Shown one piece after another: positions 15,882 through 18,160 of a stretch of DNA of 18,160 nucleotides. The notes below the pieces were generated by a model. That model searched no databases and was not told the DNA's origin. It saw only the letters and a list, made by a program, of their open reading frames with translations. The position numbers and the translations under genes were made by a program. The DNA is from Candidatus Odinarchaeota archaeon. GTDB taxonomy: Archaea; Asgardarchaeota; JAGGXT01. The stretch is taken from assembly GCA_021162905.1 (NCBI GenBank), contig JAGGXT010000102.1, positions 1 to 18,160 of the forward strand, given 5' to 3'. How positions within the stretch are numbered: position 1 is the stretch's first letter; each line of letters begins with the position of its first letter.

Positions 15882-18160
15882 ATGAGAAAGAGAGTAACTA
15901 TTAAATTTACAATTATAGCAATCATCCTAATACTGTCATCAGCTATCATTCTAATTAATATAACTAATCTCAATGGAAATAACTCATTTATAAAAATTAC
16001 AAAAACACAAAAACAAAGCAATCATAAAGTAAACTTCAAAGAAAAACAAGCAGAAAGCAACTCACTAACAAATGTCTACTATATAGGGAACTTTACATAT
16101 ACTCATGAATTCTTGCGTGCAAATATAAAATCTCCAAGCATTAGTGAAATCGCTCAGACATTATCAGAAATAACAATATTTTCAAGTAGACATATTAGTA
16201 AAGAGGGAAATAACCTAACGAGAAGCATCCTAAAGTTATCTTTAGATTATTTTCAACTTAATTATTCAGAGCAATGGTTTGATGTGGAATACAACTCAAG
16301 AACATATTATACTGCTAATATTATTGTAAAAATAGGAAATATCACATCTGATGAGACTGTTACTGTTTTTCTTGCACACTATGATAGCTTGTCGTTAAAT
16401 TTTGCTCAGAAGGAATATCCCGATGACTCACCTGGAGTTGATGACGATGCCAGTGGTGTTACAGCACTTTTAATGGCCTTAAGAAAAATCAACATGGAAA
16501 ACATAAAAAGACCAACTATAATAGCCTTTATATCCGCTGAGACTTGTAATCATCTCGGTATTATTAAGTTCTTGGATTATTTAGAGCAAAATAATATCAC
16601 GGTTAAGACTGTATTCTTTATAGATCAAATAGGCTATAAAATTGGCAGAATATCAATATTTGATAAAAATGGAGTACTTAAAAATAAAGAGAGTGTGCTT
16701 AGAAAAGCTTTGGATTTTTCATTTGCTTATTTCGAAGAAAGTAGAGCAATTGACTATAGGGGCGCTGGTGAGTTTATATTTTATAATTATAATATCAACG
16801 CTGTTGTGATTTCCGAAGAAAATTATAGCTCAAGCAAAGCATTTTCACCCGAAGATACAATCGATTATGTTTCATTAGAAAAAATCAGAAACGCTACAAT
16901 TCTTCTTGAAGCACTTTTGATGATGAGTAGCTTTAATCTACCGACAAATAATACCATAACAAGCGACTGGATATACACACTCGAGAGAACGTTATCTAAC
17001 ATTAACTTTATAGATTTAACAGAATTAACAACGGCCCTTAATAGTCATACAATAATAGTAGACCCCCTAGTCACATCGGAAGAAACTTTACATAATATTG
17101 TTACTGCTGTAGGAGATGGAAAAGTGATCTTTCTAGGGGCCAGTGCTGCAGTATATTTCAGAGATGTACTTGGAAAAAATATCAGTTTAGAGTGGAGTTT
17201 CAAAACCTCATTGATGAAACCTGACATTATATATCACCCATTACTTCATAGAATTCCAATATCCAATATCATTAATGAAACAATAGAACATGCATATACT
17301 TTTGCTTTAGGAGATCTCGATATAATACTAAATGAAAAAAGAAACATGAGCATTTTGAAGTTCATTATGGGGCAGCCAAATATAATTCTGTTTGGAATAA
17401 TAATTCCCAATAATTTTTCTAGCCGGGTAATTCGAAATGCCGTTGAATGGGAAGTAGATGAAATATCACTAGTATTTAAAGAAGATCCAAAATTTATTCA
17501 AGGTGTGGAAACCGAGTTAAATTTCTCTGTTTTTGAAACTCGGAGATGGACTCTGGTTGAGTCTCCAGTTAACCTTAGCATAATAAGTATGTTTAGGGGA
17601 GATGTTTTATTTAAAGGGATCTTTGAGAATAGACTTTGGAATGAAATAGTCTTTGTACCTAAATATCCAAGTGAATATAAAATAAAGGTGCAATGTAACG
17701 GTAAAGAGACTTTCAAGATTGTAAATTCATCTCAGACGGTATTTTGTAAGTTAACTGCTCCTAGTAGTATAGTACAAGGGGATTCTTTGAATGTTACACT
17801 TCATTTTCTGAATAATTTAAATGAAACAATAACAATACTTCCAAGAGTGATTTTGAATTCAACCAACTTGTTTAACAAATCAATTGTTATAAAACCAGGT
17901 GAGTCAATTCTAAATATAACTTCAGAAAGAATCTGGGAATCTGGGAATTTGACAATTACCCTCGTTTTAGAAAATTCAAGAATTTTCATACTCTCCGAAT
18001 GTTTGAGTATTTTTGTTGACAATGGTATTGAAATTCTGAGTGTAAAACATCCCTCTTTCATGGAACAAGGGATGTCGCATAAAATAATAATAAACCTAAG
18101 AAGTAAGTTTTTAAAAGAGATTAATATAACTCTTTCAGCTAAGAGGCCATTCGTAACTAA
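15882..18160 (+). CDS. Exported M28 peptidase-like protein with Ig-like repeats (right end cut)
   Basis: The frame is open from ATG 15882 to the window edge: 759 codons, no stop, so the C-terminus is missing. Residues 1-27 are a basic start plus one hydrophobic helix, a signal or anchor. About 85-345 is an M28 (aminopeptidase/transferrin-receptor-like) domain: AHYDS with H166 and D168, PGVDDDASGV with D187, SAET with E220, FIDQIGY with D248, and FSPEDTIDYV at 321-330. By comparison with Aeromonas aminopeptidase, zinc ligand E152 is T221 and H256 is F321, so one metal site looks lost. About 385-470 (IIVDPL, GKVIFLGAS) suggests a Rossmann-like domain, with low certainty. From about 624, beta-sandwich (CARDB/Ig-like) repeats begin (VQGDSLNVTL; a second near 715). 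Many N-x-S/T sequons fit an exported glycoprotein. The start lacks a Shine-Dalgarno and follows a TATA-like box by about 34 bases. Confidence 0.85.
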   Translation, partial: MRKRVTIKFTIIAIILILSSAIILINITNLNGNNSFIKITKTQKQSNHKVNFKEKQAESNSLTNVYYIGNFTYTHEFLRANIKSPSISEIAQTLSEITIFSSRHISKEGNNLTRSILKLSLDYFQLNYSEQWFDVEYNSRTYYTANIIVKIGNITSDETVTVFLAHYDSLSLNFAQKEYPDDSPGVDDDASGVTALLMALRKINMENIKRPTIIAFISAETCNHLGIIKFLDYLEQNNITVKTVFFIDQIGYKIGRISIFDKNGVLKNKESVLRKALDFSFAYFEESRAIDYRGAGEFIFYNYNINAVVISEENYSSSKAFSPEDTIDYVSLEKIRNATILLEALLMMSSFNLPTNNTITSDWIYTLERTLSNINFIDLTELTTALNSHTIIVDPLVTSEETLHNIVTAVGDGKVIFLGASAAVYFRDVLGKNISLEWSFKTSLMKPDIIYHPLLHRIPISNIINETIEHAYTFALGDLDIILNEKRNMSILKFIMGQPNIILFGIIIPNNFSSRVIRNAVEWEVDEISLVFKEDPKFIQGVETELNFSVFETRRWTLVESPVNLSIISMFRGDVLFKGIFENRLWNEIVFVPKYPSEYKIKVQCNGKETFKIVNSSQTVFCKLTAPSSIVQGDSLNVTLHFLNNLNETITILPRVILNSTNLFNKSIVIKPGESILNITSERIWESGNLTITLVLENSRIFILSECLSIFVDNGIEILSVKHPSFMEQGMSHKIIINLRSKFLKEINITLSAKRPFVT

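Noticed and set aside
15761..16021. A hydrophobic 86-residue - strand frame upstream of the RadB-like gene, possible small membrane protein
   Set aside because: It is antisense to the signal/anchor helix of the M28-like gene and covers the divergent promoters; an A/T-rich hydrophobic helix read backwards often looks hydrophobic.
17045..18061. Several - strand frames of 60-86 residues near the right end
   Set aside because: They lie opposite the long open + frame whose M28 and Ig-like motifs are clear; none has a recognisable motif.
1..18160. CRISPR arrays, insertion sequences or inverted-repeat mobile elements
   Set aside because: No regularly spaced repeats, transposase motifs or matched terminal repeats were seen anywhere in the window.

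Overview
The window is archaeal chromosomal DNA, AT-rich and densely coding. The evidence is a nurA-herA-mre11-rad50 end-resection cluster (nurA-herA linked to mre11-rad50 is an archaeal trait), an archaeal class I CCA-adding enzyme, a Ski2-type helicase, a RadB-like recombinase paralogue with an archaeal zinc ribbon, and TATA-like A/T boxes ahead of several genes. Start sites mix Shine-Dalgarno-led ATG and TTG starts with short-leader starts that show no Shine-Dalgarno. I cannot name the lineage. The class II HMG-CoA reductase points away from the archaea that carry the usual class I enzyme, but it is a gene known to move between lineages.

Region 1 (27-10176, all + strand) looks like one long operon or a chain of overlapping transcripts: nurA, herA, mre11, rad50, cca, a beta-CASP metallo-beta-lactamase nuclease and class II HMG-CoA reductase. 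The first four overlap by 4 bases or nearly abut and should form the HerA-NurA / Mre11-Rad50 machine that resects double-strand breaks to give 3' overhangs. The nuclease gene sits where it could serve DNA repair or RNA processing. HMG-CoA reductase makes mevalonate for archaeal lipids and may have its own promoter.

Region 2 (10179-11234, - strand) is one uncharacterised gene with a PRC-barrel-like N-terminus, tail-to-tail with HMG-CoA reductase. Region 3 (11235-11501) is an A/T-rich divergent spacer with a good TATA-like box for the next gene. Region 4 (11502-13637, +) is a Ski2/Hel308-like helicase carrying a SWIM zinc motif. It overlaps tail-to-tail by 12 bases with region 5 (13626-15745, -), a two-gene operon: a zinc-ribbon RadB-like ATPase whose usual catalytic glutamate is alanine, then a four-segment membrane protein of unknown family.

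Region 6 (15746-15881) is a short divergent promoter spacer with two near-identical TATA-like boxes facing opposite ways. Region 7 (15882 to the right edge, +) is a long exported protein, open at the edge. It has an N-terminal membrane anchor, an M28 metallopeptidase-like domain in which both ligands of one zinc site appear lost, a middle domain, and Ig-like beta-sandwich repeats.

The most unusual part is 13626-18160: an ATPase predicted to be hydrolysis-impaired, encoded with a novel membrane protein, facing a probable pseudo-peptidase on the cell surface across a shared promoter spacer. A functional link between them is inference only.
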